The translations under genes were made by a program, and so were the position numbers. Below are positions 25,928-34,980 of a stretch of DNA of 64,000 nt, piece by piece; position 1 is the stretch's first letter; each line of letters opens with the position of its first letter. The notes beneath the pieces were generated by a model, which did not search any database, was not told the DNA's origin, and worked only from the letters and a program-made list of their open reading frames with translations. This DNA comes from Arenimonas sp. SCN 70-307 (GTDB lineage: Bacteria > Pseudomonadota > Gammaproteobacteria > Xanthomonadales > Xanthomonadaceae), in NCBI RefSeq assembly GCF_001724815.1, contig NZ_MEDO01000009.1, positions 1 through 64,000 of the forward strand, given 5' to 3'.

Positions 25928-26553
25928 GCCCGATGCCGACCGGCGGCGGCGCCAAGGCCAGGGCGCGCCAGGAAAGCCAGCGCGCCCGCATCCTGGAGGC
26001 GGCGCGCAAGTGTTTCTCCGAGGGTGGCTTCCACGGCACCGGCATGTCGGCCATCGCCCGCGAGGCGGGCATGAGCCAGGGCCTGATCTACCGCTACTTC
26101 ACCAACAAGGCGGCGATCATCCAGGCCATCACCGAAGAGCAGCGCGAAGAGCGCCGCGAGGCCCTGGCCGGCATCGCCACCTGTTCGGAGCTGGTGGAGA
26201 GGCTGCTCGAAAAGATCGACGCCTGGCGCGAGTCCGGCACCAGCGGTCCCTGCGAAGGCGGCTTCGATGCCGCGATGTTCCTGGAGGTCTCGGCCGAGGC
26301 CACCCGCGATGCGGACATCGCCGCGGTGGTCATGTCGCAGGAGCCGCAGATCTGGGAGGACTTCGAATCGCTCGTGCGCCGCAGCGCCGAGGTCGCTGGC
26401 AAGCCGCTGGACGCCGATGCCCTGCGTCGCCGCACAGTGGTGATGCGCTGCCTGGTCGATGGCCTGATCCTCTGCTACGTGCGCGACCCGGGCCAGGACC
26501 GCGAAGTGCTGCGCAAGAGCCTGCAGGAAGCGGTCACCGCCCTCTGCCTCTGA
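25924..26553 (+). CDS. TetR family transcriptional regulator
   Basis: A 209-residue repressor. The N-terminal helix-turn-helix is clear: [20 protein letters not shown] then [19 protein letters not shown]. The C-terminal ligand domain is of variable type. It is the third gene of the RND operon and overlaps the pump stop codon by four bases, so it is made with the pump and probably feeds back on the promoter through the dyad at 21570-21585. Most RND repressors are transcribed divergently; this in-operon position is less common. Confidence 0.93.
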   Translation: MSPMPTGGGAKARARQESQRARILEAARKCFSEGGFHGTGMSAIAREAGMSQGLIYRYFTNKAAIIQAITEEQREERREALAGIATCSELVERLLEKIDAWRESGTSGPCEGGFDAAMFLEVSAEATRDADIAAVVMSQEPQIWEDFESLVRRSAEVAGKPLDADALRRRTVVMRCLVDGLILCYVRDPGQDREVLRKSLQEAVTALCL

Positions 26554-26620
26554 GGGCGGACTTGCCCCCGCCCCCGCGCGGGCCTAGGCTGGCCCCAGCC
26601 CACCCGCTGGAGTCCGTGCG

Positions 26621-27517
26621 ATGCGTAGCTCGCTGATCCGCCTGCTGTCCGTGGTGCTGTTCCTCCTCCCGGCCTTGGCTTCCGCGCAGGCGCCGGTGTC
26701 CTACGAGGGCAAGACCGTCCTGGTCACCGGCTCCACCGACGGCCTGGGCCGGGAGCTGGCGCGCGAGTTCGCCGCCGAAGGCGCCCACGTGATCGTGCAT
26801 GGCCGCAACGCCGAGCGCGGCCAGGCCCTGGTGGACGAGATCAACGCCTCGGGCAAGGGTTCGGCGCGTTTCATCGCCGCCGACTTCGCCTCCCTGCAGG
26901 AGGTGCGCGACTTCGCCGCCACCGTGGCCCGCGACACCCCGAAGCTCGACCTGCTGGTGAACAACGCCGGCGTGGCCTTCCGCGACGGACAGCGCCGCAC
27001 CAGCCGCGACGGCCACGAGCTGCAGTTCGCCATCAACTACCTCGCCGGCTGGATCCTCGTGCACGAGCTGCGGCCGGCCCTGAAGGCGGCCGCGCCCTCG
27101 CGCATCATCAATGTCTCCTCGGGCAGCTCCGCGCCCATTGACTTCGACGACGTGATGCTCGAGCAGCCCGGCGCCGCCCGCCGCGGCTACGGCCAGAGCA
27201 AGCAGGCCCAGGCCACCATGACCAAGGCGCTGGCGCCCTCGTTCCTGGCCGACGGCATCACCATGATCTCCCTGCACCCGGCCACGATGATGGACACCAC
27301 CATGGTGATCGGCATGGGCCTGGAGCCGCGCAGCAAGATCGCCGATGGCGTGGCGCACGTGATGGGCCTGGCGCGCGCGCCGACGCTCGAACCCGGCGCG
27401 TTCTACCTCGAGAAGGGCGAACCGCGCGACACCATGGACCCGCAGGGCCAGGATCCGGAGGCCCAGGCGAAGCTGCTGGCCCTGAGCGCCGAACTCACCG
27501 GCGTACCCGCCAAATAG
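26621..27517 (+). CDS. Exported short-chain dehydrogenase/reductase
   Basis: A 298-residue SDR with cofactor motif TGSTDGLGRELA (about 37-48), NNAGVAF and active-site YGQSK. Unusually it starts with what looks like a complete cleavable signal peptide: charged MRSSLIR, hydrophobic LLSVVLFLLPALA, and an A-S-A-Q-A cleavage region. SDRs normally act in the cytoplasm where NAD(P)H is available, so either it is periplasmic with an unusual cofactor supply, or the segment is an uncleaved membrane anchor. GGAG precedes the ATG. The substrate is unknown; the overall pattern resembles retinol-dehydrogenase-like SDRs. Confidence 0.85.
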   Translation: MRSSLIRLLSVVLFLLPALASAQAPVSYEGKTVLVTGSTDGLGRELAREFAAEGAHVIVHGRNAERGQALVDEINASGKGSARFIAADFASLQEVRDFAATVARDTPKLDLLVNNAGVAFRDGQRRTSRDGHELQFAINYLAGWILVHELRPALKAAAPSRIINVSSGSSAPIDFDDVMLEQPGAARRGYGQSKQAQATMTKALAPSFLADGITMISLHPATMMDTTMVIGMGLEPRSKIADGVAHVMGLARAPTLEPGAFYLEKGEPRDTMDPQGQDPEAQAKLLALSAELTGVPAK

Positions 27518-27536
27518 CCGGCGACATCCCGAATCC

Positions 27537-27564
27537 CTGCAGGAGGGGCTTCAGCCCCGAAGCT
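27537..27564. repeat. Single REP-like element / terminator-like hairpin
   Basis: CTGCAGGAGGGGCTTCAGCC continues into CCGAAGC and forms a short hairpin (GGGGC at 27545-27549 with GCCCC at 27554-27558) followed by AAGCTTTT. It resembles the GTAGGAGCGGCTTCAGCCGCGA repeats scattered in Xanthomonas and Stenotrophomonas genomes. It sits between convergent SDR and queD genes and may also end transcription. Confidence 0.6.
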
Positions 27565-27566
27565 TT

Positions 27567-27926
27567 TCAGCCCGGCCCGGTATACCGGCAGCCCGAAGTG
27601 CAGGTCTCATGCACCACCACCGCGCTCAGCAGCGGCAGCGCCGGCTTGAGCTTGTCCCAGATCCAGATCGCGAGGTTCTCGCTGGTCGGGTTGTCCAGGC
27701 CGTCGATGTCGTTGAGGTAGTGGTGGTCGAGCTGGTCGTAGAGCGGCTTGAAGGCCGCCTTGATGTCGCCGAAGTCCATCACCCAGCCGGTGTGCGCGCC
27801 GACCTCGCCCGAGACGTGCAGTTCGACCCGGAAACTGTGGCCGTGCACGCGCGCGCACTTGTGCCCCTCGGGCACGTTCGGCAGCCGGTGCGCGGCCTCC
27901 AGGGTGAATGACTTGAAGATGTCCAT
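27567..27926 (-). CDS. queD: 6-carboxy-5,6,7,8-tetrahydropterin synthase
   Basis: Second step of queuosine/7-deazaguanine synthesis: converts dihydroneopterin triphosphate to 6-carboxytetrahydropterin. The 119-residue protein has the zinc-binding histidines (AAHRLP, HGHSF), the catalytic region [11 protein letters not shown] and a DHHYLND motif. ATG at 27926 ([15 protein letters not shown]) gives the family length; an in-frame ATG three codons upstream (27935) is an alternative. Other queuosine genes are not in the window. Confidence 0.92.
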   Translation of the reverse strand: MDIFKSFTLEAAHRLPNVPEGHKCARVHGHSFRVELHVSGEVGAHTGWVMDFGDIKAAFKPLYDQLDHHYLNDIDGLDNPTSENLAIWIWDKLKPALPLLSAVVVHETCTSGCRYTGPG

Positions 27927-28024
27927 GGCCGCCATTCTACCGGGCGGCCGCGCCCGGCGCCGGTCTCGCCGCCTGAGACATCCTCGCGGCAAGCTGGCCA
28001 CCGTCATCGGCTAGGCTGTAGGGG

Positions 28025-31000
28025 ATGAGCGGGGACTGGAAGCAGCGCGCCAGCGAGGGGATCACGGTGTTCCGGGCCAGCCGCCTGGAGGCGCTGCTGG
28101 TGCCGCTCGACCATTTGCTGGTGCTCCAGCCCCCCGAGGGCCTGCTGGCGCCGCAGACGGTGGTGGCCGCGCACCCGGGCATGCGCCAGTGGCTGGCCGG
28201 CGCGCTGGCCGCGCGGCGCGGCGCCGGCGGCATCGTCGCCAACCTCGACATCCTGCTGCCTTCGGGTTTCCTCGACCGCCTCGCCGGCCAGGTGCTGGGG
28301 CAGGGCGCCACCTCGCCCGCGGCCTGGCGCCGGGAACACCTGCGCTGGCGCCTGTTCGCCCTGCTCGAGCGCAGCGACGACGCCACCCTGCGCGCCGCCC
28401 TGGAGGGCGACGACACCGGCCGCCGCCGCTTCCAGCTGGCCGACCGCCTGGCCCGCATCTACTCGCAGTACATGGCCTACCGCCCGGACTGGCTGCGCGA
28501 CTGGGCCCGCGGCCGGCCCGGCTTCGACCAGGCCGGCTTCCACCCGGCGCTGTGGCGCGCCCTGCGCCAGGCCGTGGGCCTGCCGCACCGCGGCGAGCGC
28601 CTGGCCGGGCTCGAGCAGGCGCTCACCGGCGGCCAGCCCGACATCGGTGCGCGCGAGCCGCTGCATGTGTTCGGCCTCAGCCACCTCGCACCGGCCGAGC
28701 TGCGCGTGCTGCATGCGCTGGCCGCGCACCGGCCGGTGGTGTTCTACGTGCCCGATCCCTGCCGCGAATTCTGGGGTGGCCTGAAGACCGAGCGCGCGCG
28801 CCTGCGCGAGCTTGCCGACGACCCGCACTCGCGCAGCGCCGAAGACACCTTCCTCGGGCAGGCGCATCCGCTGCTGGCGGCCTGGGGCCGGCTGGGCCAG
28901 CACTTCATGCTGCAGGTGCAGGCGCTCGACGCCGCCGTGGACATGCGCCACTACCGCGACGAGCAAGACCACGACCGCGAGCCGGCGGACCTGCTCGAGC
29001 GCCTGCAGGAAAGCCTGCGCCGCCTCGACCCGGCGCTGCTGGCCACGGACCCACGCACGTACGCCGCGCGCCGCGAAGACGCCTCGCTGCGCGTGCACGC
29101 CTGCCACACCCGCCTGCGCGAACTCGAGGCGCTGCGCGACGCGCTGCTGCAGGCCCGCCGCGACGACCCGACCCTGCTGCCCGGCGACATCGTCGTGATG
29201 GCGCCCGACATCCGCGCCTACCTGCCGCTGCTGCCGGCGGTGTTCGGCGCGCCCGGCGATCCGTCCGTGCCGCTGCCCTACCACCTGGCCGACGTGCCGA
29301 CCGGCCGCGCGCAGCCGCTGCTGGCCGCGTTCCGCCAGCTGCTGGGCTTCGTGGTCTCGCGCGGCACGGCGCCGGAGCTGCTCGATCTGCTCGCGCAACC
29401 CGACATCGCCCGCCGCCTGGGCCTGGACGAAGACGGCCTGATGCGCCTGGAGCAGGCGCTGGTCGGCGCGCGCGCCGCCTGGGGCTTCGACCCGGCCGCG
29501 CGCGCGGCGCTGGGCGTGCCGGGGATCGAAGAGCACACGCTGTCGTGGGCGATGGACCGGCTCGTGGCCAGCCACGTGCACGGCGAGGACGACGCGGCCA
29601 GCGTGCTGCAGGTCGGCGGCGAACGCATCGCGCCCGTGCCCGGCGTGGCCGGTGCCGGCGCGGTGCTGGGCGCGCTCGACCACGCACTGTCGCAGATCGC
29701 CCAGCTGCGCGCCGACGCCGCGCGCCCGCGCCCGGCCAGCGCCTGGGCCGCGCGCCTGGAGTCGCTGCTCGACGCGCTGTTCCAGGCCGATCCCGCCGAT
29801 GCCGGCGCGCGTGATGCCCTCGACACCCTGCGCGCGGCGCTGCGTGCGCTCGCCACCGAGCCCGCCGAGGCCGGCCTCGACCCGCCGCTCGATTTCGCCA
29901 TCGTGCGCGCCTGGGTCGAAGAGCGCCTGGCCGCCGTGCCCGAGCGCCAGCGCTTCCTGGCCGGCGGCATGACGGTGTGCGGCATGGTGCCGCAGCGCGC
30001 CATTCCCTTCCGCTTCGTCGCCGTGCTGGGCCTCAATGAAGGCGACTACCCGCGCCAGGACCCGGACGCCGGCCTCGACCCGATCCGCCGCGAAGGCCTG
30101 CGCCGCCTGGGCGATCGCGACACCCGCAGCGACGACCGCTACCTGTTCCTGGAAACCGTGATGGCCGCGCGCGAGCGCCTGCACCTGTCGTGGCTGGGTT
30201 ACGACGCGCGCGATGGTTCGCCGCGCAACCCGGCCGCGCCGCTGGCCGAGCTGGTGGCGGCGCTGCCGAACGCCACCGAAGCCGGCGCGACGCCGCCCTG
30301 GCGCGTGGACCATCCGCTGCAGCCCTTCGATGCGGCGTACTTCGGCGCCGATCCGGCGCTGCGCAGTTCCAATCCCGCCTTCGCGGCGATGGTGGGCGGC
30401 GCGCCGGACGCGCCCGCGCTGCTCACGCCGCTGCCTGGCGGCGGCCACGACGGCGGCGAGCTGTCGCTCAGGCGCGTGCTGGCCTGGTGCCGCGACCCTT
30501 CGCGCACCCTGCTGGCCGACGGGCTCGGCGTGCGCCTCGATGCGCTGTCCGAGCGCCGGCTCTCGGCCGACGAGCCGCTGGACGCGAAGCTGGAGGTGTT
30601 CGATCGCCAGGTGCGCGCGCTGTGCGAGGCGGCGCTGTCCGAGCAGGGTTACGAATTCAACGCGTCGGCGCCCGAGCACCTGGTGCTGGGCGGCGTGCTG
30701 CCGCCGGGCGCGTTTGGCGAGCAAGCGTGGGAAGCGGAGCTTGAGGCCGCGAAGGGCTTGGTCGAAGTGGCGCGTGCGCGCGACGACGCGAGGGCGCTGC
30801 TCGAGCCCGTGCTCGCGCCGCCGGTGCAGCCGGACATCGCGCGCGAAGTGGCCGGCTTCCAGCTGCTCGGCGAGCTCGACAACGTGCGCGGCGGCGAGGG
30901 CTGGCTGTTCGCCACCGGCATCTTCCCGAACGTGGACAAGGAATCGGCGCTGGATTTCCGCCAGCGCCTGCCGCTGTTCCTGGCCTGGGCGCTGTGCCGC

Positions 31001-31435
31001 CTGGCGCCGGAGAACGCCCATCGCCGCGTGCGCGTACTGGCGCTGGTGGGCAAGGCCGGCAAGGGCGGCAAGCCCGCGGCTACGCCCTGGCAGGACGCGC
31101 TGGCGGCCTGGGACGAGCGCTTGCTCGCGGCCGATGCGTCCACGCGCGAGACGATGCTCGCCACGCTCGAAGGCAAGCTCGGCTTCGTTCTCGCCGCCGC
31201 CGCGCGCCCGGCCACCGATCCGTGGCCCTACTTCCCGCGCACCAGCTGGGCCCTGGCCAACGACAAGGACGCCGACGACGCCTGGCCGCGCGAGCGACGC
31301 TACGCGCCGGGCTACACGCGCCTGCTGGGTCGCGGCATCGAACCCGACGAGAACGAGGCCTGGCGCGTCGCGCTGGCCGACCTCGGACTGGCCCTGAAGA
31401 TGGCGATGGACCCCGACGAGGAGGGCGCGGCGTGA
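28025..31435 (+). CDS. recC: Exodeoxyribonuclease V gamma subunit
   Basis: Chi-recognition subunit of the RecBCD helicase-nuclease that processes double-strand DNA ends. The 1136-residue protein matches RecC along its length: an inactive helicase-like N-terminal half (VVAAHPGMRQWLAG, INANLDILLPSGF-like region), DFRQRLPLFLAWALCRL near the C-terminus, and the conserved central GLNEGDYPRQ. It starts the three-gene recC-recB-recD operon and overlaps recB by four bases (GTGA). Confidence 0.95.
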   Translation: MSGDWKQRASEGITVFRASRLEALLVPLDHLLVLQPPEGLLAPQTVVAAHPGMRQWLAGALAARRGAGGIVANLDILLPSGFLDRLAGQVLGQGATSPAAWRREHLRWRLFALLERSDDATLRAALEGDDTGRRRFQLADRLARIYSQYMAYRPDWLRDWARGRPGFDQAGFHPALWRALRQAVGLPHRGERLAGLEQALTGGQPDIGAREPLHVFGLSHLAPAELRVLHALAAHRPVVFYVPDPCREFWGGLKTERARLRELADDPHSRSAEDTFLGQAHPLLAAWGRLGQHFMLQVQALDAAVDMRHYRDEQDHDREPADLLERLQESLRRLDPALLATDPRTYAARREDASLRVHACHTRLRELEALRDALLQARRDDPTLLPGDIVVMAPDIRAYLPLLPAVFGAPGDPSVPLPYHLADVPTGRAQPLLAAFRQLLGFVVSRGTAPELLDLLAQPDIARRLGLDEDGLMRLEQALVGARAAWGFDPAARAALGVPGIEEHTLSWAMDRLVASHVHGEDDAASVLQVGGERIAPVPGVAGAGAVLGALDHALSQIAQLRADAARPRPASAWAARLESLLDALFQADPADAGARDALDTLRAALRALATEPAEAGLDPPLDFAIVRAWVEERLAAVPERQRFLAGGMTVCGMVPQRAIPFRFVAVLGLNEGDYPRQDPDAGLDPIRREGLRRLGDRDTRSDDRYLFLETVMAARERLHLSWLGYDARDGSPRNPAAPLAELVAALPNATEAGATPPWRVDHPLQPFDAAYFGADPALRSSNPAFAAMVGGAPDAPALLTPLPGGGHDGGELSLRRVLAWCRDPSRTLLADGLGVRLDALSERRLSADEPLDAKLEVFDRQVRALCEAALSEQGYEFNASAPEHLVLGGVLPPGAFGEQAWEAELEAAKGLVEVARARDDARALLEPVLAPPVQPDIAREVAGFQLLGELDNVRGGEGWLFATGIFPNVDKESALDFRQRLPLFLAWALCRLAPENAHRRVRVLALVGKAGKGGKPAATPWQDALAAWDERLLAADASTRETMLATLEGKLGFVLAAAARPATDPWPYFPRTSWALANDKDADDAWPRERRYAPGYTRLLGRGIEPDENEAWRVALADLGLALKMAMDPDEEGAA

Positions 31436-34400
31436 GCGGCCCCGTCACCGTCGCGCACTGGCGTGATCTCCCGCTCGGCCCCGGCGGCCGGGCCCTGGTC
31501 GAGGCCAGCGCCGGCACCGGCAAGACCTGGACCATTGGCGTGCTGTGGTGGCGGCTGCTGCTCGAGCCGGCCGAGCCGCTGGCGGTCGGGAAAATCGTCG
31601 TCACCACCTTCACCGACGCCGCCGCGCAGGAGCTGCGCGAGCGCCTGCGCCAGCGGCTTCACCAGGCGCTGGCGCTGGCGGCGGCGCGCCCGGCGCCGGA
31701 GGCCGCGAAGGGCGAAGACGAGGCCTGGCTGCTCGCGCGCTGGATGGGCGACGACGCCACCCACGCCGAAGACCTGCGCCGCCTGCGCCTGGCCCTGGCC
31801 GACTTCGACCGCGCGCCCATCCGCACGCTGCACGGCCTGTGCCAGGGTATCCTGGCCGAGCACCCGCTCGAGAGCGGCCACGGCACCGAACCGGCCGAGC
31901 CCACCTCCGGCGCCGCGCTGCTCGACGAACTCGCGCGCGACGCCTGGCGCGTGCTGCGCCAGTCCGACGACGACGCACTCAAGCGCGCGGGCGAGCCGGA
32001 CATGAAGCTCTCGACCTTCAGCGCGAAGCTGCGCGCGCTGCTGCGGCCGGGCGTGCGCATCGAGCTGGGCCCGGACCTCGACGAGCTGCGCGCCAGCGTG
32101 CCTGCGGGGTGGAGCACGTCGCTTGTGGAGCTGCTCGAGTCGCGCGGGCTGTTCCAGCCGCGCAAGTCGGCGCTGCGAAATGCGCTGTACGCACTGGCGG
32201 AAATGCTGCGCGGCGAATTCGACAAACTGACCGACGCCAGCGCCAAAAACCTGCGTGCCTTCGACATCGAAGACCAGGTGATCGCCGAACGCGTGGCGGA
32301 GTTCCGTGGCCATCCGGCCATCGTGCAGGCGCTGCAGCTTTTCGCGCAGGTCGAGCTGGTGGCCACCCGGCCGCAGCGCGCGTTCTGGATCGAACAACTC
32401 GCCCGCGTCACCGCCTGGCGCGACCAGCGCCTGGCCGCGCGCGGGCAGACCACCTTCGACGAAATGATCCGCCAGGCCCACGCCGCCGTGGCCACGCGGC
32501 CGGCGCTGGCCGACGCGCTGTTCGCCGACTGGCCGGTGGCGCTGGTGGATGAGTTCCAGGACACCGACGACCAGCAGTACGGCATCCTCGACCGCCTCTA
32601 TCGCGACGCCGAAGGCCAGCCACGCGGGCGGCTGGTGATGATCGGCGACCCCAAGCAGGCCATCTACGGCTTCCGCGGCGGCGACGTGCACGCCTACCTG
32701 CGCGCGCGCCAGCACGCGGGGCACCGGCTGTCGCTGGACACCAACCACCGCTCCTCGCCGGCATTGGTCGAGGCAGTGAACGAGCTGTATGCCGCGGCCG
32801 GCAAGCCGCTGAACGCGCGTGGCGACGAAGCCATCTGCTACGAGACGGTCAAGGCCAGCGGCCGGCAGGCCAACACGCCGTATCTCGTCGGCGGCCAGCC
32901 CGTGGCCGCGCCCCTGGCCCTGCACCTGTGGCGCAATCCGCCCGCCTCGCAGCCCGAGCGCAAGCGCGAGGCGCTCAAGGCCTGCGCCGCGCAGATCGCC
33001 GCGCTGCTGGCCGACCCCGCGCAAACCATCGACCGCCAGCGCGGGAAGGACATCGTGCGCGAGCGCCTCGCGCCGGGCGACATCGCCGTGCTGCTGCCCA
33101 CCAACAACGACATCAGCGCCCTGCGCGCCGAACTGCTGCGCCTGAACGTGCCCTGCGTCGGCGGCGCGCGCGCCAGCGTGTTCGACAGCGATTGGGCCTT
33201 CGAGCTGCAGGTGCTGCTGCAGGCCCTGGCCAGCCCCGAGGACGAAGGCGTGCTGCGCGCCGCCGTGCTCACGCGGCTGTGGGGCGGCACGCTGGCGCAG
33301 GTGGCGGCGCTGGCCGCGGGCGAGGACGCCGGCGACGCCATCGGCGAGCGCCTGCAGCCGCTGCGCGCGCTCTGGCGGCGCGAGGGCGTGCTGGCCGTGG
33401 TGCTGGCGCTGGCCGAAGCTGCGGCGCCGCGCCTGCTGGCGCATGCCGGCGGCGAGCGCGACCTCACCGACCTGCGCCACCTGGGCGAGCTGCTGCAGCA
33501 GCAGGCCGAAGCTGGCCTGGGCCCGCACGCGCTGCTGGCCTGGCTGGCCGAACAGCGCCTGGACGAGGACGGCGAGGCGCCCGACAGCGAGGAGCGCCAG
33601 CTGCGCATCGAATCCGACGCGCGCCGCGTGCAGCTGATGACCCTGCACCGCGCCAAGGGCCTGGAGTTCCCGGTCGTGTTCCTGCCGCTGATGTGGGCCC
33701 ACGCCTGGGTCGATGTCCAGGGCCGCGCGCCCTGGCTGCTGCCCGCGGAGGGCCAGCCCGGCCGTGAGGCGCGCTTCGACCCCGCCGCGCGCGAGCTGGC
33801 CAAGCACGAAGCGCAGGACGAACGCTTCCGCGTGCTCTATGTCGCGCTCACCCGCGCCATCCACGCCTGCCATGTCTACGTGCTGCCGCCGGACCGGCCC
33901 AAGGACAAGCAATCGTCGGCGCCGCGCACCGACCCCGAGCGCTCGCCGCTCGATGCGATGCTCGAATGCCTGGGCGTGCCGGCCACCACGCCGGCGCTGC
34001 CGGGCACGCAGTGGTGCGAGGGCTGGCCCGCCGAGGCTGCCCCGCTGCCGCGCGACAGCGAGAAGGGTGCGCAGCGCGAGGCGCTGCCGATGCCGCCGCC
34101 CGCGCGCCTGCGCCAGCGCCTGAGCTTCACGGCCCTGGTCGGCGGCGCCCGCCGCAGCGCCGAGGAAGAAGCGCCGGCTGACGACGAGGCCGCGGCGCTG
34201 GCGCCCGAGCCGCTCACCGATACCCACGATGCCCCGCATCCGGCGCTGCTGGCGCTGGCGGCGGTGCGCGGCCCGGCTTTCGGCAACGCCGTGCACCTGG
34301 CCTTCGAGACGCGTGAGCACGGCAAGCCGCTGGCGCAGCAGACCGCGCTGCTGTCGCGCCAGCTGGCGCAGCACGGCGTGCGCGCCGCCGGCGAGCCGCT

Positions 34401-34980
34401 CGAGGCGCTGGTGCCGCGCCTGGCCGCGCAGCTCGACGCCGCGCTGCAGGCCGAACTGCTGCCGGGCCTGCGCCTGGGCGAGGTCGCGCAAAGCGCGCAG
34501 CGCGCCGAGATGGCCTTCCACTTCAAGCTCGACGGCGCGCGCCTCGACGCCCTACGCCAGGCCTGCGCCGCGCACGGCGAGGCCGGCCTGGTGCCGCCGC
34601 TGGCCTTCGGCGAGCTGCGCGGCCTGATGACCGGCAAGATCGACCTCGTGTTCGAACACGCCGGCCGCGTGCACGTGCTCGACTACAAGGGCAACTGGCT
34701 GGGCGAGCGCCTGGCCGACTACCAGGGCGCCGCGCTGGTGCAGGCCATGGACCAGCACCACTACCGCCTGCAGGCGCTGCTCTACACCGTGGCCGTGCAT
34801 CGCTACCTCGGCCAGCGCCTGGCCGGGTATTCGCCCGAAACGCACCTGGGCGAGGCGATCTACCTGTTCGTGCGCGCCGCCGGCCACGCGCCCGGCGCCG
34901 GCGTCTGGACCCAGGCCTTCGACCCGGCGCTGGTGCGCGCGGTCGATGCCGTGTTCGCGAGCGCGGAGGTGGCGGCATGA
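31432..34980 (+). CDS. recB: Exodeoxyribonuclease V beta subunit
   Basis: Helicase-nuclease subunit of RecBCD, 1182 residues. The N-terminal UvrD-type helicase has Walker A EASAGTGKTW, motif II LVDEFQDTD, motif III GDPKQAIYGFRGGD and motif VI YVALTRA. The C-terminal nuclease domain keeps the catalytic set GKIDLVFEHAGRVHVLDYKG, with the Asp and Lys needed for Mg2+-dependent cleavage. GTG at 31432 overlaps the recC stop; the open frame further upstream belongs to recC's territory. Confidence 0.96.
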   Translation: MSGPVTVAHWRDLPLGPGGRALVEASAGTGKTWTIGVLWWRLLLEPAEPLAVGKIVVTTFTDAAAQELRERLRQRLHQALALAAARPAPEAAKGEDEAWLLARWMGDDATHAEDLRRLRLALADFDRAPIRTLHGLCQGILAEHPLESGHGTEPAEPTSGAALLDELARDAWRVLRQSDDDALKRAGEPDMKLSTFSAKLRALLRPGVRIELGPDLDELRASVPAGWSTSLVELLESRGLFQPRKSALRNALYALAEMLRGEFDKLTDASAKNLRAFDIEDQVIAERVAEFRGHPAIVQALQLFAQVELVATRPQRAFWIEQLARVTAWRDQRLAARGQTTFDEMIRQAHAAVATRPALADALFADWPVALVDEFQDTDDQQYGILDRLYRDAEGQPRGRLVMIGDPKQAIYGFRGGDVHAYLRARQHAGHRLSLDTNHRSSPALVEAVNELYAAAGKPLNARGDEAICYETVKASGRQANTPYLVGGQPVAAPLALHLWRNPPASQPERKREALKACAAQIAALLADPAQTIDRQRGKDIVRERLAPGDIAVLLPTNNDISALRAELLRLNVPCVGGARASVFDSDWAFELQVLLQALASPEDEGVLRAAVLTRLWGGTLAQVAALAAGEDAGDAIGERLQPLRALWRREGVLAVVLALAEAAAPRLLAHAGGERDLTDLRHLGELLQQQAEAGLGPHALLAWLAEQRLDEDGEAPDSEERQLRIESDARRVQLMTLHRAKGLEFPVVFLPLMWAHAWVDVQGRAPWLLPAEGQPGREARFDPAARELAKHEAQDERFRVLYVALTRAIHACHVYVLPPDRPKDKQSSAPRTDPERSPLDAMLECLGVPATTPALPGTQWCEGWPAEAAPLPRDSEKGAQREALPMPPPARLRQRLSFTALVGGARRSAEEEAPADDEAAALAPEPLTDTHDAPHPALLALAAVRGPAFGNAVHLAFETREHGKPLAQQTALLSRQLAQHGVRAAGEPLEALVPRLAAQLDAALQAELLPGLRLGEVAQSAQRAEMAFHFKLDGARLDALRQACAAHGEAGLVPPLAFGELRGLMTGKIDLVFEHAGRVHVLDYKGNWLGERLADYQGAALVQAMDQHHYRLQALLYTVAVHRYLGQRLAGYSPETHLGEAIYLFVRAAGHAPGAGVWTQAFDPALVRAVDAVFASAEVAA

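Noticed and set aside
28004-34521. Two open frames of more than 1000 codons opposite recC and recB
   Set aside because: They mirror the coding strand of well-identified genes, show low-complexity His/Gln/Arg composition and no domain.
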